DNA of 64,000 nt from the NCBI GenBank assembly GCA_947034895.1, contig OX344765.1, positions 48,923,001-48,987,000 on the forward strand, in the 5' to 3' direction. A program made the position numbers and the translations under genes. Each line of letters opens with the position of its first letter. Positions within the stretch are counted from its first letter, which is position 1. The DNA comes from Rhytidiadelphus loreus. Lineage: Eukaryota > Streptophyta > Bryopsida > Hypnales > Hylocomiaceae. A model generated the notes under the pieces. That model did no database searches. It saw only the letters and a program-made list of their open reading frames with translations, and was not told the DNA's origin. Shown piece by piece: positions 62,906-64,000 of this stretch.

Positions 62906-63550
62906 TGCCTGGTGACCTACTCTATCTATGCCTGGAGATGCCCCCCCCCTGCCATGATATCTCCCCCTGATGACTGATGACTGATGATGGACTCTGGTAA
63001 GTTCCATCAGCCTTCTGTCTGTCCCGAGGAGATTGCATGGTGAGCTGGATGAGGAAAGCTCTGTCCCCGATGGCTGCGACGACGCGGACTCACTGTATCC
63101 ACATCATGAAAAATCACCTCGCTCATGAGCTGGTTAACGTAGCTCAGTATGATACCTTCACAGAGGAAGCATCCAGGGAGACGGCTCCATCCGTCCTCTT
63201 TAGGGCAAGCTTCCATGTGGAGTCAGTGCTACCGATGGTGAAAGAGGAGTTCCAGAAAAATTGGACTCCCATTCCACCGCTGATCAGTGGGCTTTGCCAG
63301 CCCTAGACTCCACAGTGCAGACAACCACCTGCAAGCTTATTCACATCCATATCCACAGGAAAAGTTTTGAGTATAAGAGCATCCCCACCAACGTGTTCTC
63401 TATCTCTATCCGGATGAAATTCATCCGGATAGGGAAGAACTTGCCCCCACCAACGTCCTGTATCCCCAAATTTTGGGGAACGAGGGGTCCCAATTCCCCA
63501 AAACAGATGAGGGATAGGGAATTCAGGTTGGGTAACCTGTATCCCGTTTC
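62906..63550. other. GC-richer stretch, no supported gene
   Basis: An open frame at 63037-63306 (plus) and an opposite one at 63007-63216 cross here. Neither resembles a known protein. A perfect 27-base palindrome around 63407-63433 (CTATCCGGATGAA and its inverse) follows. Confidence 0.3.
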
Positions 63551-63551
63551 C

Positions 63552-63670
63552 CCCTCTTAATTACCCCCTGTCTGCCTCCTTAATTACCCCCTTTGTGCAA
63601 TATTACCCCCTTTGTGCAATATTACCCCCTTTGTGCAGTATTCCCCCCTCCTTAATTACCCCCTAACCCT
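63552..63670 (+). repeat. ATTACCCCC minisatellite
   Basis: At least five ATTACCCCC blocks, three of them in about 18-20 base units reading ATTACCCCCTTTGTGCAAT. Confidence 0.7.
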
Positions 63671-64000
63671 TCTTGACCTGTGCTTGTAAGTTACCCCCTT
63701 TCTGCAGCATTTTCCAGGTTTTCTCTGTGAAGTCTACTTGACAATTACATTGTTTTATGTGCAGGTTTAGTTACTAATTAATTTATTGATTGGTGTGTAC
63801 TTAAAAGGAATTTAACCTAATTATAATAAGTGGAAAATAAATTGATATTGAAATTATTTGATAACTCTGGCCTTTTTTTAAAAGAAAAAACCATTGAGGA
63901 CAAATTTGGAAATAAATGAAAACACTCTTTTTTTGTTACAAGAAATATAAACCACTATACTTATTGCACATGAATACTTTTTGCCAACAAAAATGTACAA

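Noticed and set aside
63136..63165. tRNA-like 'gtagctcagtat'
   Set aside because: No matching acceptor stem or T-arm in the right positions.
1..64000. CRISPR arrays, operons or bacterial-type genes
   Set aside because: No regularly spaced identical repeats with unique spacers; gene structure is eukaryotic throughout.

Overview
This window looks like nuclear DNA of a land plant. Coding exons are split by many short introns with GT...AG borders (donors often GTATGT or GTAAG). Two genes encode xyloglucan endotransglucosylase/hydrolases (XTHs), which are plant cell-wall enzymes, and most of the rest is AT-rich transposon debris. The gene content (a PARP6/8-like gene, few genes, no seed-plant landmarks) leads me to favour a bryophyte such as a moss, but the sequence does not prove this.

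Layout. 1-7.8 kb is AT-rich and gene-free, with terminal-inverted-repeat (TIR) elements. 7.83-12.75 kb (minus strand) holds a six-exon gene that I joined by splice phase into an 822-residue protein; its C-terminal third resembles the non-catalytic N-terminal part of PARP6/PARP8. Its upstream region (12.75-13.35 kb) contains a tandemly duplicated segment, each copy ending an apparent 5' leader exon. A GC-rich block at 13.64-14.06 kb is probably the promoter region. 14-24.6 kb is repeats. 24.64-32.84 kb is a decayed Ty3/gypsy LTR retrotransposon, with an intact-looking extra RNase H domain upstream of gag; it has been hit twice by the same TIR element family in opposite orientations. 33-45 kb is gene-poor, with two paralogous remnants of an unrecognised gene (33.6-34.0 and 44.9-45.15 kb). 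46.08-48.30 kb (plus) and 51.39-53.10 kb (minus) are two complete four-exon XTH genes arranged tail to tail. 53-64 kb returns to repeats, including a CACTA-like element, a pair of inverted Mutator-type miniature elements and a short minisatellite.

Functionally, only the three multi-exon genes look alive. The two XTHs would be secreted and cut and rejoin xyloglucan in the wall; they share intron positions and phases, so they are old duplicates. The PARP6/8-like gene keeps the family's paired-cysteine region but has no recognisable ADP-ribosyltransferase domain in this window.

The most notable repeat system is a set of elements with CCCCTAAAGG-type inverted termini flanked by TTAA, which resembles piggyBac, a superfamily rarely described in plants. 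I assembled everything by eye; exon borders rest on GT/AG signals plus reading-frame continuity.
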